A stretch of DNA of 64,000 bases from Bifidobacterium samirii (GTDB lineage Bacteria; Actinomycetota; Actinomycetes; Actinomycetales; Bifidobacteriaceae). How positions within the stretch are numbered: position 1 is the first letter of the stretch; each line of letters begins with the position of its first letter. Shown piece after piece: positions 7,963-18,009 of this stretch. The notes beneath the pieces were generated by a model. That model was not told the DNA's origin and searched no databases. It worked only from the letters and a program-made list of their open reading frames with translations. A program made the position numbers and the translations under genes. Location: NCBI RefSeq assembly GCF_003952945.1, contig NZ_QXGK01000004.1, positions 1-64,000 on the forward strand, in the 5' to 3' direction.

Positions 7963-8910
7963 TCACTCGTGCAGCTGCGAGGCGCTGGGGGTCGTGTACC
8001 CCTCCGGCTCCAGCTGGAACGTGGTGTGCGGCACCGACACGGGGAAATGCTCGCGCAGGCAGTCCTGCAGTCCGGCCAGCACGTCGGCGGCCTGCTCCAT
8101 CGTCAGCCCGCGTTCGACGACGACGTGCGCGGTGAGGATCGGCATGCCGGTCGACACGGTGCTCGCATGCAGGTCGTGCACGGCGACGACCTGCGGCACG
8201 CCCTCCAGATGCTCGCGCACCTCGTCGAGGTCGAGGCCCTCCGGCGTCTCCTCCAGCAGCACGCGGACTGCCGAACGCAGCAGGCCGATCGCGCGCGGGA
8301 TCATCATCAGCGCGATCAGGCCGCCGGCGACGGCGTCGAAGCCGGCCCAGCCGGTCGACATCATGACCAGCGCGGAGATGACGACGGCGACCGAGCCGAG
8401 CGCGTCGTTCATCACCTCGAGAAACGCGGCGCGCATGTTCATGTTGTCGCCGTGCTGCGAGGCGAGGATGAAGATCGACCCGACGTTCGCGGCCAGGCCG
8501 AGGATGCCGAATCCGAGCAGCAGACGCACGTCGTGCACGCCGTCGCCGCTCTCGCCGAACAGGCGCATGCCCGCCTCGACGAGCGCGTACACGCCAACGA
8601 TGAACAGGACGAGCGCGCCGCCGGCGGCGGTGAGCACCTCGAGGCGCGCCCACCCCCAGGTGCGCTGGCTGCTGGGCCGGCGCCGCATGAGCGCCGCCGT
8701 GACGGTCGCGGCGATGAGCACCGACATGTCAGTGAGCATGTGGCCGGCGTCGACGAGCAACGCGAGCGAGCCGGTGATCGCCGCGCCGGCGACCTCGGCG
8801 ACGAACACCGTGCCGGTGAGCGCGAGCGTCATCATCAGGCGGCGCTGGTGGCCGGCCGCGTCCTGCGCGCCGGGCGCCATCGCGGCGCCGTGATCGTGGC
8901 TGTGGGCCAT
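7963..8910 (-). CDS. Cation diffusion facilitator (CDF) metal exporter
   Basis: 315 residues from the ATG at 8910, chosen for the GGGAAGG ribosome site in front of it; an upstream in-frame start at 8955 lacks one. The histidine-rich N-terminus (MAHSHDHG) is followed by six membrane helices and a cytoplasmic domain (about 215-300), the normal CDF plan for exporting zinc-like divalent metals in exchange for protons. TM2 has DAGHMLTD (His57, Asp61). In TM5 the usual H-x3-D is E-x3-D (Glu165, Asp169 in FLEVMNDALGS), which could alter metal choice. A 17-bp inverted repeat just upstream may be its operator. The family is certain; the metal is not. Confidence 0.9.
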   Translation of the reverse strand: MAHSHDHGAAMAPGAQDAAGHQRRLMMTLALTGTVFVAEVAGAAITGSLALLVDAGHMLTDMSVLIAATVTAALMRRRPSSQRTWGWARLEVLTAAGGALVLFIVGVYALVEAGMRLFGESGDGVHDVRLLLGFGILGLAANVGSIFILASQHGDNMNMRAAFLEVMNDALGSVAVVISALVMMSTGWAGFDAVAGGLIALMMIPRAIGLLRSAVRVLLEETPEGLDLDEVREHLEGVPQVVAVHDLHASTVSTGMPILTAHVVVERGLTMEQAADVLAGLQDCLREHFPVSVPHTTFQLEPEGYTTPSASQLHE

Positions 8911-8926
8911 GATGTCCTTCCCGGTC

Positions 8927-8943
8927 GTGAGAACGCTTCTCAC
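8927..8943. promoter_or_regulatory. Operator-like inverted repeat before the CDF gene
   Basis: GTGAGAA-CGC-TTCTCAC, a perfect 7-bp inverted repeat with a 3-bp centre, 16 bases upstream of the CDF start codon. Position and symmetry suggest a metal-responsive repressor site; no regulator gene is adjacent. Confidence 0.5.
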
Positions 8944-8972
8944 AACCATTCGCAATAGTCCCTGAAACGCAG

Positions 8973-8999
8973 AAAACCCCGGCTCATCGCCGGGGTTTT
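8973..8999. terminator. Intrinsic terminator downstream of ldh
   Basis: AAAACCCCGG (8973-8982) pairs with CCGGGGTTTT (8990-8999), giving a 10-bp GC-rich stem with T runs on both outer sides. It lies 89 bases beyond the ldh stop and separates ldh from the CDF gene on the same strand. Confidence 0.85.
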
Positions 9000-9087
9000 C
9001 CCATAACCGCCTCAGTATAGAGCGTCGAGGCGGACAAACGCGTCGGATCCCGTCAGGTCAGTCCCATGAGCCCCGACGGGGGTTCGG

Positions 9088-10122
<1,035 letters not shown>

Positions 10123-10167
10123 TCACACTACCCGCCCATCGTGACGTTTGCACCCGCTTCGCCGCGT

Positions 10168-10204
10168 CCGGCGTGCGTGATGTTGCTCACATTACGCACG
10201 CCGG
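10168..10204. promoter_or_regulatory. Long hairpin containing a CRP/GlxR-like site upstream of ldh
   Basis: CCGGCGTGCGT (10168-10178) pairs with ACGCACGCCGG (10194-10204) and the pairing continues inward, so it can act as a terminator for hflX, which ends at 10233. Inside it, CGTGA-TGTTGC-TCACA (10176-10191) matches the TGTGA-N6-TCACA consensus of CRP/GlxR-type regulators in nine of ten positions, upstream of ldh. Which role is real is not known. Confidence 0.5.
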
Positions 10205-10232
10205 CGCGCCGGGGAACGTCATCGGACACGCG

Positions 10233-11762
10233 TCAGCCGATCGACTGCTCGACGATCTGCGCGGCGAGATGGTCGTTCACCTCGGCCTCGACCATCATGC
10301 CGTCGTCGCGGTAGTCGACCGCGATCACATGGCCGTATTCGCGCACGCGCGACAGCAGCGCGCCGGCGCTGTACGGCAGCAGCGCCTCGACGTGCACGTT
10401 GGGCGCAGGCAGCATCGACTCGACCAGCGCGCGCAGTCCGTCGACGCCCTCGCCGCTGGCCGCGGACACGAGCCGCGCGTCCGGTTCGAGCGCGAGCAGA
10501 CGGTCCCGGGTCGCCTCGTCGATGCGGTCGGCCTTGTTGAACACGAGCAGGCGCGGGATGTCGGCGGCGCCCTCGATGTCGGCGAGCACCTCGTTGACCG
10601 CGTCGATCTGCGAGAACGGGTCGGGGTGCGAGCCGTCGACGACGTGCACGATCAGGTCGGCGTCGGCGACCTCCTCCAGCGTCGACTTGAACGCCTCGAC
10701 GAGCTGGGTGGGCAGCCGGCGCACGAATCCGACGGTGTCGACGTACGCGTACAGGCGGCCGTCCTTCGCGCGGGCGCGCCGCACGGCCGTGTCGAGCGTC
10801 GCGAACAGCGCGTTCTCGACCAGCTCGGCCGAGCCGGTCAGCCGGTTGGTCAGCGACGACTTGCCGGCGTTCGTATAGCCGACGACGGCGACGGTCGGCA
10901 GCCCGTAGCGGCGGCGCGATCCGCGCTTGACGTCGCGCGCGGGCGCCATCTCGGCGATCTGGCGGCGCAGACGGGCGATGCGGGTGCGGATGACGCGGCG
11001 GTCCATCTCGATCTTCGTCTCGCCGGGGCCTCGCGAGCCGATGCCGCCGTCGGCGCCCGCCGCACGACCGCCCGCCTGGCGTGACAGGGATCCGCCCCAG
11101 CCTCGCAGTCGCGGCAGCATGTACTGCAGCTGCGCGAGCTCGACCTGCGCCTTGCCCTCGCGGCTGGTCGCATGCTGGGCGAAGATGTCGAGGATGACGG
11201 CGGTGCGGTCCACGACCTTCACCTTGGTCGCGTCCTCCAGCGCGCGGCGCTGGCTGGGCGGCAGGTCCGCGTCGACGATGATCGTGTCGACCTCGTGTAC
11301 GGCCACCGTGTCCGCGATCTCGCGCGCCTTGCCGGAGCCGACGTACGTGTTCGCGTCCGGGCGGGAGCGATGCTGGAGCAGACCGTCGCACACGACCGCA
11401 CCCGCGGTCTCGGCGAGCGCCGCCAGCTCCCTGAGGGATTCCTCGGCCTGCGCCTGCGTGGTCTCGCGCGACGACCAGACGCCGACGAGCACGACGCGTT
11501 CCAGACGCACCTTGCGGTATTCGACCTCGGTGACGTCCTGGAGCTCGCCCAGGCCCTGCACGTGTCTGAGGGAGTTGCGCGACTCGCGCTCCTCCCACGC
11601 CTCGCTGGATTCGCCGTATCCGGCGCCGGCGGACGTCTCGTCGAGCAGCACGTCCGACTGGTCGGCCAGCACGCCGGTGAGCACCGGCGCCTCCGGGGCG
11701 ATGGGCTGGTTGACGACGACGCCGTCGTCGGCTGGCTGCTGGCTCTGCTCGCTCAAGGGCAC
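10233..11762 (-). CDS. hflX: GTPase HflX
   Basis: 509 residues from GTG at 11762; a TTG two codons later is better spaced from an AGAGG site. HflX is a ribosome-associated GTPase that splits stalled 70S ribosomes. The N-terminal subdomain has the family features NTYVGSGK (138-145) and RGPGETKIE (244-252), a basic linker of helices follows, and the G domain begins with GYTNAGKSS (295-303), then DTVGFVRRLP, NKAD and a SAASGEG G5 motif. Compared with the E. coli protein there is an acidic N-terminal extension of about 70 residues, common in actinobacteria. It is transcribed alone, divergent from the methyltransferase at 12032. Confidence 0.95.
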   Translation of the reverse strand: MPLSEQSQQPADDGVVVNQPIAPEAPVLTGVLADQSDVLLDETSAGAGYGESSEAWEERESRNSLRHVQGLGELQDVTEVEYRKVRLERVVLVGVWSSRETTQAQAEESLRELAALAETAGAVVCDGLLQHRSRPDANTYVGSGKAREIADTVAVHEVDTIIVDADLPPSQRRALEDATKVKVVDRTAVILDIFAQHATSREGKAQVELAQLQYMLPRLRGWGGSLSRQAGGRAAGADGGIGSRGPGETKIEMDRRVIRTRIARLRRQIAEMAPARDVKRGSRRRYGLPTVAVVGYTNAGKSSLTNRLTGSAELVENALFATLDTAVRRARAKDGRLYAYVDTVGFVRRLPTQLVEAFKSTLEEVADADLIVHVVDGSHPDPFSQIDAVNEVLADIEGAADIPRLLVFNKADRIDEATRDRLLALEPDARLVSAASGEGVDGLRALVESMLPAPNVHVEALLPYSAGALLSRVREYGHVIAVDYRDDGMMVEAEVNDHLAAQIVEQSIG

Positions 11763-12031
11763 CTCTGCTTGTCCGTTGGTCCGTTACGTCACCAGTCGCC
11801 TGGTCCGTTGTCCGTTCAGGCGGGCCGCGACCGGCCCGCGCATCTCCCAACATGGTAATACACGGGCGAAATCGGACCCGCGCGCTCCGCCCGGAGCGCA
11901 AGCCATGCCCTTGGCTATGATGGTGGCGCAGTGGAATACGGGCGACCGGACGGGCCGGCATAAGGGAGCCGCCGCGCCGGCGACCCTACCGACGACCGCA
12001 CCGACGACTTGTGGAGAGCAGAGGAGAGCGC

Positions 12032-12712
12032 ATGGGCAAGAACCCCGCCAGGCAGGCCAACGAACAGTACTTTTCCGCCGAACCGACCTCCGAGGACGTG
12101 CGCCGCACGCTGGACGTGACCCTGCGCGGCGTGGACGCGACCGTGGAGACGTCGAACGGCGTGTTCTCCGGCTCGCGTCTCGACCTGGGCACGTCGGTGC
12201 TGCTGCGCGAGGCGCCCGAACCGCCGACCGCCGGCACGTTCCTCGACCTGGGCTGCGGCTGGGGGCCGGTGACGCTGTCGATGGCGCTCGCCTCGCCCGA
12301 GGCGGACGTGTGGGCGGTGGACGTGAACACGCGCGCACTGGAGCTGACGGCCGCCAACGCGCGCCGCAACGGCTGCGCGAACGTGCATGCGGCGCAGACG
12401 GACGAATCCGGCGTCCCGCTGGCCGAGCAGGCGGCGGCCGGCTGCGAGGCGATGCCGGAAGGCCTCATGTTCGACCTGATCTGGTCGAATCCGCCGATCC
12501 GCATCGGCAAGGAGGCGCTGCACACGCTGCTCATGGCGTGGCTGCCGCGGCTGAGGCCCGAGGGCGGCGCGGCGTATCTGGTGGTGCAGCGCAATCTCGG
12601 CGCCGATTCGCTGATCCCGTGGCTGGCCGGCGAGCTGGGCGGCGGGTATGAGGTGTCGAAGTACCATTCGGCGAAGGGGTACCGCGTCATCGAGGTCGTG
12701 CGCAACAGCTGA
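12032..12712 (+). CDS. Class I SAM-dependent methyltransferase, RsmC-like
   Basis: 226 residues from the ATG at 12032, preceded by AGAGGAGAGCG; a GTG at 12011 is a weaker alternative. Motif I FLDLGCGWGPVT, the acidic VWAVDVN after strand 2, and the catalytic SNPPIRIGKEAL with the NPP(I) motif of N2-guanine methyltransferases are clear. This is the C-terminal catalytic half of RsmC, which modifies G1207 of 16S rRNA; actinobacterial members lack the N-terminal pseudo-domain. The target is inferred. It is 61 bases ahead of hrpA on the same strand and may be co-transcribed with it. Confidence 0.85.
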   Translation: MGKNPARQANEQYFSAEPTSEDVRRTLDVTLRGVDATVETSNGVFSGSRLDLGTSVLLREAPEPPTAGTFLDLGCGWGPVTLSMALASPEADVWAVDVNTRALELTAANARRNGCANVHAAQTDESGVPLAEQAAAGCEAMPEGLMFDLIWSNPPIRIGKEALHTLLMAWLPRLRPEGGAAYLVVQRNLGADSLIPWLAGELGGGYEVSKYHSAKGYRVIEVVRNS

Positions 12713-12773
12713 GCGTCCGGACGGCCGGCGGCGCCGGGCATATGAGATACAAGAGGAACGTAGTCAGGAACGT

Positions 12774-15700
12774 ATGAGGTTCGAATATCCTTCCGTGCTG
12801 CCGGTGTCGGCGGCGCATGACGAGATCGCGGACGCCGTCCGCAGCAGCCAGGTCGTGATCGTGTCCGGCCAGACCGGTTCGGGCAAGACGACGCAGCTGC
12901 CGAAGATCCTGCTGGAGATGGGCCGCGGATCGCACGGCAGACAGATCGTGCACACGCAGCCGCGCCGTCTGGCCGCGCGCACCGTGGCCGAGCGCATCGC
13001 CGAGGAGATGGGCGTGCGTCTGGGCGACGAGGTCGGCTATCAGGTGCGCTTCACCGACGAGAGCTCGCCGAAGACGCGTCTGAGGGTCGTCACCGACGGC
13101 ATCCTGCTGGCGCAGATCCAGCGCGACCCGATGCTCGGCAAGTACGACACGATCGTCATCGACGAGGCGCACGAGCGCAGCCTCAACATCGACTTCCTGC
13201 TCGGCTATCTGACGGCCCTGCTGCCCAAACGCCGCGACCTGAAGCTCGTGATCACGTCCGCGACGATCGATTCGGTGAAGTTCCAGGAGCATTTCGAACG
13301 CGCGCTCAAGTCGAAGGTGCCGGTCATCGAGGTGTCGGGACGCACGTATCCGGTGCAGGTCGTGTACGAGCCGCTCGGCTGCGCGCCGGCGCTCATGCGC
13401 CACGTGCCCGGCTTCGAGACGGGCGCGATGCCGGGCGAGGCCGCGTACGCGCAGCTGTCGGCCGCGCCGGGCGCCTCGGGGCGCGACGGCCGCTCCTCGC
13501 GCGAGCCGGACATGGACATGCCGACGGCGGTGGCGCGCGCCTGCGCCGAGCTGGTCATCCACTCGTCGCACGAGCGCGGCGCGCGCGACATCCTCGTGTT
13601 CGCGTCGGGCGAACGCGACATCCACGAGTTCGAGAACGCGCTGCGGCACCATTACGGGCCGCGCGCCGCCGACATGCGCCGGCCGGACGCCATCGAGATC
13701 ATGCCGCTGTTCGCCCGCCTGTCCGCCAAGGACCAGCATCGGGTGTTCGAGCCGCACACGCACCAGCGCATCGTCATCGCCACGAACGTGGCCGAGACGT
13801 CGCTGACCGTGCCGGGCATCCGCTACGTGGTCGACCCGGGCACGGCGCGCATCTCGCGCTATTCGAAGACCGCGAAGGTGCAGCGTCTGCCGATCGAGCC
13901 GATCAGCCAGGCGAGCGCCGATCAGCGTTCCGGCCGATGCGGCCGCATCGCCGACGGCATCGCGATCCGCCTGTACTCGCGCGAGGACTACGAGACGCGG
14001 CCGCGCTTCACCGAACCGGAGATCCTGCGCACGTCGCTGGGCGCGGTCGTCCTGCACATGTTGTCGGTGGGCGTGGCGCGCACCGCGCAGGACGTGACGG
14101 ACTTCGGCTTCATCGACCCGCCGGACATGAAGGCCGTGTCGGACGGCTTCAACGAGCTGACCGAGCTCAAGGCCGTGGCGCGCAAGCACGGCGAGGTGAC
14201 GCTCACGCATATCGGACGCCAGCTGGCGCGCATCCCGATCGACGTCAGGCTCGGTCGCATGGTCATCGAGGCGGCCAAGTCGACCACGCCGGACACGCTG
14301 GCCGCGGTGCTGGTGATCGTCGCGTTCCTCAGCCTGCAGGATCCGCGCGAGCGCCCCGACGAGGCGCGCGACGAGGCCGACCGCATCCACAACCGCTACG
14401 CCGACCCGACCAGCGACTATCTGACCGCGCTCAACCTCTGGGACCTCGTGTTCCAGGCGGACGGCGAGCCGAGCAACTCGGCGCTGCGCCGCATCTGCAA
14501 GGCCGAGTATCTCAGCTGGCTGCGCATCCGCCAGTGGAAGGACCTCGTCTCGCAGCTCACGCAGATGTGCCGTGAGATGAAGTTCCATGTGGGCGTCCCC
14601 CAGCCGGCCAGCCGTCCCGACCTGGCCGTGCGGCAGCTGCCGATCGCCCAGCAGCCCGCGCATTCGCTGTGCTGCTCGTGGGACGACCGCGGCATCCACA
14701 CGTCGATGCTCGCCGGCCTGCTGTCGATGATGGGCATGCAGGTGGTGCGCGAGCCCAAGGCGTCCGACTTCACCGGGTTGAAGGGCGCGGCGCGCGCCAA
14801 GGCGCTCAAGCGCGCGCAGAAGATGGCGAAGAACGACTATCAGGGCGCGCGCGGCACCCGGTTCGCGCTCTTCCCCGCGTCCAGCGTCGCCAAGTCGACC
14901 CCGGCGTGGGTGATGAGCACCGAGCTGGTGGAGACGAGCCGTCTATGGGCGCGCTATTCGGCGCAGATCGACCCGGCGTGGGCCGAGCCGCTCGCCGGGT
15001 CGCTGACGCGCACCACGTACGCGGAGCCGCACTGGTCGGGTTCGCGCGGTTCGGCGGTCGCCACCGCCAAGGTGCTGCTGTACGGTCTGCCGATCGTGCA
15101 GGACCGCACCGTGCAGTGGGGTCGCATCAACCCGCCCGAGGCGCGCGACTTCCTCATCCGCCAGGGTCTGGTCGAGGGCGACGTGCAGCAGCGGTTCCCC
15201 TACGACGCGTTCATCGCGCGCAACCGCGACGTGCTCGAGGAAGCGGCCGAGGACGCCAGCCGCACCCGCCAGCTGGCGCAGACCGTCAGCGACGAGGACC
15301 TGTTCGACTTCTACCAGTCCGTCATCCCCCAGGACGTGACCTGCGTGGCCGATCTGGCCAAATGGTGGAAGACGGAGCACGAGTCGAACCCGCATCTGCT
15401 CGACTTCGATCCGGAGAAGGTCGAACGCCTCGCCGCCAGCGAGTCGGTGAGCCTGGCCGACTATCCCGACCACTGGCATACGCTCGGCACGGACGGCCGC
15501 CCCGTGGACCTGCGGCTGAGCTACGTGTACGACCCGCACGACCCGGCCGACGGCGTCACCGTGCACGTGCCGCTCAAGGCGCTGTCGCGCATCACCCCGG
15601 AGCAGTTCTCGTGGAACGTGCCCGGTCTGCTCGACGAGCTGATCGTCGGCCTGATCAAGGCGCTGCCCAAGACGCTGCGCGTACAGTTCGTGCCCGCCCC

Positions 15701-16913
15701 GGACACGGCGCGCCGCATCCGCGCGTGGATCGACGAACGCTACCCCGACCTGCCCGGCTCCGGCGAACGCGGCAAGCCGAACCTGCCGCCGGCCGCCGCG
15801 GGCGGTGCCGCCGGCGCCGCCGCGTCGCAGGAGGAGGGCGCGCGCTGGCCCGACCTGCCGCACGTGTTCACCCAGGCGGCGATCGCCGTCGTCGGCGCGC
15901 AGATCCACCCGGAGGTGCTCACCGGCGACCTGTGGGACCGGCTCGCCGCGTATCTCAAGGTCACGTTCGCGGTCGAGCAGGAGCTGCCGCCGTCGCGCGG
16001 CCAGCGCGGCCGACGTGCGCGCGGCCCGGTCAAGACGCTCGGCACCGGCAAGTCGCTGGTCGAGCTGCAGCGCGAGTTCGCCAGGCAGGCCGAGGCGTCG
16101 GCGCGTCAGATGGTGCGACGGCAGGCCGACCGCGCCGCCGACGAGGGCAGGATCGTCGAACAGGCGGACCTGCTGCACAAGGCGGGCGCGACGACCGAAT
16201 CGCGCGCCTCGATGCTGTGGAAGGGCGCGCTCGACGCGCTGCGGCTGCCGTCCGAGCGCATCTCGTCGCGCTGGCTGGGCGCCGAGGCGCTGATGCTCGC
16301 GTCCGCGCCGTACGCGTCGACCAAGGACCTGGTGGAGGACCTGCAGCTGGCTGCCGTCAAGCGGCTGCTGCCGCGCGCCGGCACGCTGGCCGACGACCGC
16401 GCGCTGGCCGACGCGGTCATGGACGTCTCCCAGGTGTACGAGGACACCGTGTACGCGGTCGCGCGCGACGTGATCGCCATCCTCAAGCGCTACGCGGAGG
16501 TCGACAAGGCGGTGTCCGGCAAGGCCGACCTGCCGATGCTGTCGGTCCTGCAGTCGGTGCGCGAGCACATCGCCACGCTCGTCTTCCCCGGGTTCGTCGG
16601 CGCCGCTCCCCCGGACGCGCTGCCGCACATCGGCCGCTATCTGGCCGCCGACGCGATGCGCCTGACCAAGGCGAAGGCCGACAAGAACCGCGACGTGCGC
16701 TGGGCGTGGGAGGCCGACGAGGCCCGTCAGCTGGTCGACAAGGCGCAGGCGGCCGCCAAGGCCGAGCCGGCCGGTCCGCGCCGCGACGAACTGGCCGCCA
16801 AGGCCGACGACGCGCGCTGGCTGCTCGAGGAGTTCTACGTGTCCCTGTGGGCGCAGGAGCTCGGCACCGCGCGACCGGTCAGCGTCACCCGCATCCGCAA
16901 GGCGCTGGCCTAG
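12774..16913 (+). CDS. hrpA: ATP-dependent RNA helicase HrpA (DEAH box)
   Basis: 1379 residues, close to the 1300 of E. coli HrpA. The ATG at 12774 follows a GGAACG site. Walker A SGQTGSGKTT (31-40), QPRRLAART, the DEAH box VIDEAHERS (128-136), SATI and the motif VI QRSGRCGR define a DEAH helicase with a complete C-terminal HA2/OB region and the long C-terminal HrpA extension (DUF3418 type). HrpA helps process certain mRNAs and rescues collided ribosomes in enterobacteria. The segment of about residues 230-270 carries an insertion rich in Ala and Gly, and another such insert lies near 1005-1025. A long reverse-strand open frame (12687-14699) is a codon-bias shadow. A hairpin follows the stop codon. 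Confidence 0.95.
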   Translation: MRFEYPSVLPVSAAHDEIADAVRSSQVVIVSGQTGSGKTTQLPKILLEMGRGSHGRQIVHTQPRRLAARTVAERIAEEMGVRLGDEVGYQVRFTDESSPKTRLRVVTDGILLAQIQRDPMLGKYDTIVIDEAHERSLNIDFLLGYLTALLPKRRDLKLVITSATIDSVKFQEHFERALKSKVPVIEVSGRTYPVQVVYEPLGCAPALMRHVPGFETGAMPGEAAYAQLSAAPGASGRDGRSSREPDMDMPTAVARACAELVIHSSHERGARDILVFASGERDIHEFENALRHHYGPRAADMRRPDAIEIMPLFARLSAKDQHRVFEPHTHQRIVIATNVAETSLTVPGIRYVVDPGTARISRYSKTAKVQRLPIEPISQASADQRSGRCGRIADGIAIRLYSREDYETRPRFTEPEILRTSLGAVVLHMLSVGVARTAQDVTDFGFIDPPDMKAVSDGFNELTELKAVARKHGEVTLTHIGRQLARIPIDVRLGRMVIEAAKSTTPDTLAAVLVIVAFLSLQDPRERPDEARDEADRIHNRYADPTSDYLTALNLWDLVFQADGEPSNSALRRICKAEYLSWLRIRQWKDLVSQLTQMCREMKFHVGVPQPASRPDLAVRQLPIAQQPAHSLCCSWDDRGIHTSMLAGLLSMMGMQVVREPKASDFTGLKGAARAKALKRAQKMAKNDYQGARGTRFALFPASSVAKSTPAWVMSTELVETSRLWARYSAQIDPAWAEPLAGSLTRTTYAEPHWSGSRGSAVATAKVLLYGLPIVQDRTVQWGRINPPEARDFLIRQGLVEGDVQQRFPYDAFIARNRDVLEEAAEDASRTRQLAQTVSDEDLFDFYQSVIPQDVTCVADLAKWWKTEHESNPHLLDFDPEKVERLAASESVSLADYPDHWHTLGTDGRPVDLRLSYVYDPHDPADGVTVHVPLKALSRITPEQFSWNVPGLLDELIVGLIKALPKTLRVQFVPAPDTARRIRAWIDERYPDLPGSGERGKPNLPPAAAGGAAGAAASQEEGARWPDLPHVFTQAAIAVVGAQIHPEVLTGDLWDRLAAYLKVTFAVEQELPPSRGQRGRRARGPVKTLGTGKSLVELQREFARQAEASARQMVRRQADRAADEGRIVEQADLLHKAGATTESRASMLWKGALDALRLPSERISSRWLGAEALMLASAPYASTKDLVEDLQLAAVKRLLPRAGTLADDRALADAVMDVSQVYEDTVYAVARDVIAILKRYAEVDKAVSGKADLPMLSVLQSVREHIATLVFPGFVGAAPPDALPHIGRYLAADAMRLTKAKADKNRDVRWAWEADEARQLVDKAQAAAKAEPAGPRRDELAAKADDARWLLEEFYVSLWAQELGTARPVSVTRIRKALA

Positions 16914-16915
16914 GA

Positions 16916-16956
16916 GGTCCGGAACATGACGTACCCGATCGGTCATGTTCCGGACC
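16916..16956 (+). terminator. Hairpin after hrpA
   Basis: A 15-bp perfect stem: GGTCCGGAACATGAC (16916-16930) pairs with GTCATGTTCCGGACC (16942-16956), starting two bases after the hrpA stop. There is no T run, so it may act as an mRNA 3' stabiliser or a weak terminator. Confidence 0.6.
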
Positions 16957-17016
16957 TGTGAGAATCCGGCATTGCAGCGCGATCCGACCGGCCGTCGCGC
17001 GCTACAATGCCGGACG

Positions 17017-18000
17017 ATGACACGAGCGAAGCAACCATCGAAGCAGTCGAAAAGCCAGCCGAAACCGTCGAAGACCGGTAGGACCGGCAAGGCGGGCAGG
17101 ACCGGCAAGTCCGCCCGCAAAGGCCGGCCCTTCACCGGGCGCATCCGCCGCTGGTGGGGCAAGGCGACCCCGCGGCAGCGTGCGAAGGCGGTCGTGACGA
17201 CCGTCGTCGCGACGCTGTGCGTCGTGGCGCTGGCGGTGGGCGCGACGTGGCTCACGATTCGGCGCATCGAGATCGACCGGGCGCGGCAGCGTCAGGAGAC
17301 CAGCATCCAGGTCTACGACTTCGATCCGGGCGACATCATCTCCGACGGCCAGTTCTTCAACGCGCGTGCGATGAGCGAGGACGAGGTGCAGGCGTTCCTC
17401 GACGAGCGGGGCGCCGCATGCAGCGGCGACCGGTGCCTGAGGAACGTCACGTTCGACACCGAGGACCGTCCCGCCGACGACTACTGCGAGGCGGCGTACG
17501 AGGGCGCCGACGGCGAGCGCGCGGCGGCGATCATCGACAAGTCGGCGCGCGCCTGCGGCATCAGCCAGAAAGTGCTGCTCACCGTATTGCAGAAGGAGCA
17601 GCATCTGGTCACCGCGACCGACATCGACGATTTCCAGTACAAGTCGGCGATGGGACTGAGCTGTCCGGACGACGCGAGCTGCGACCCCGAATATGAGGGG
17701 TTCTTCCGTCAGGTGTACGGCGCCGCGCACCGATACCGCTACTATCTGGCGCACGAGGACGACTACGGCTATCATGCCGGCGAGCTCAACTACGTCCGGT
17801 ACAATCCCGTCGCCTCGTGCGGCGGCTCCGACGTGTACATCGAGAACCGGGCCACCGCGCTGCTGTACATCTACACGCCCTACCAGCCGAACGCGGCCGC
17901 GCTGGAGGCCGGCGTCGGCGAGGGCGACTCGTGCTCGAGCTACGGCAACCGCAACTTCTCGATCATCTACCAGAGCTGGTTCGGCTCGCCGCGGCGCTGA
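17017..18000 (+). CDS. Membrane-anchored hemagglutinin-like surface protein
   Basis: 327 residues. A very basic cytoplasmic tail (Lys/Arg/Gly repeats, 1-60) precedes one membrane helix (about 67-90), then an extracellular domain of 230 residues with six or more cysteines in C-x-C type pairs (ACSGDRC, SCPDDASCD, SCGGSDV, DSCSS). The motif KVLLTVLQKEQHLVT followed by YKSAMG and LNYVRYNP is seen in actinobacterial proteins usually labelled hemagglutinin and suggests a lysozyme-like fold acting on the cell wall; the Glu of QKEQ would be the candidate catalytic residue. A TACAAT box (17003-17008) ends eight bases before the ATG, so the mRNA is probably leaderless. Function is not proven. Confidence 0.75.
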   Translation: MTRAKQPSKQSKSQPKPSKTGRTGKAGRTGKSARKGRPFTGRIRRWWGKATPRQRAKAVVTTVVATLCVVALAVGATWLTIRRIEIDRARQRQETSIQVYDFDPGDIISDGQFFNARAMSEDEVQAFLDERGAACSGDRCLRNVTFDTEDRPADDYCEAAYEGADGERAAAIIDKSARACGISQKVLLTVLQKEQHLVTATDIDDFQYKSAMGLSCPDDASCDPEYEGFFRQVYGAAHRYRYYLAHEDDYGYHAGELNYVRYNPVASCGGSDVYIENRATALLYIYTPYQPNAAALEAGVGEGDSCSSYGNRNFSIIYQSWFGSPRR

Positions 18001-18009
18001 CGGCCGGCG

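Noticed and set aside
12687-14699. 670-codon minus-strand frame opposite hrpA
   Set aside because: It mirrors the helicase codons and has no domain; composition is Arg/Ala/Asp-rich as in antisense shadows.
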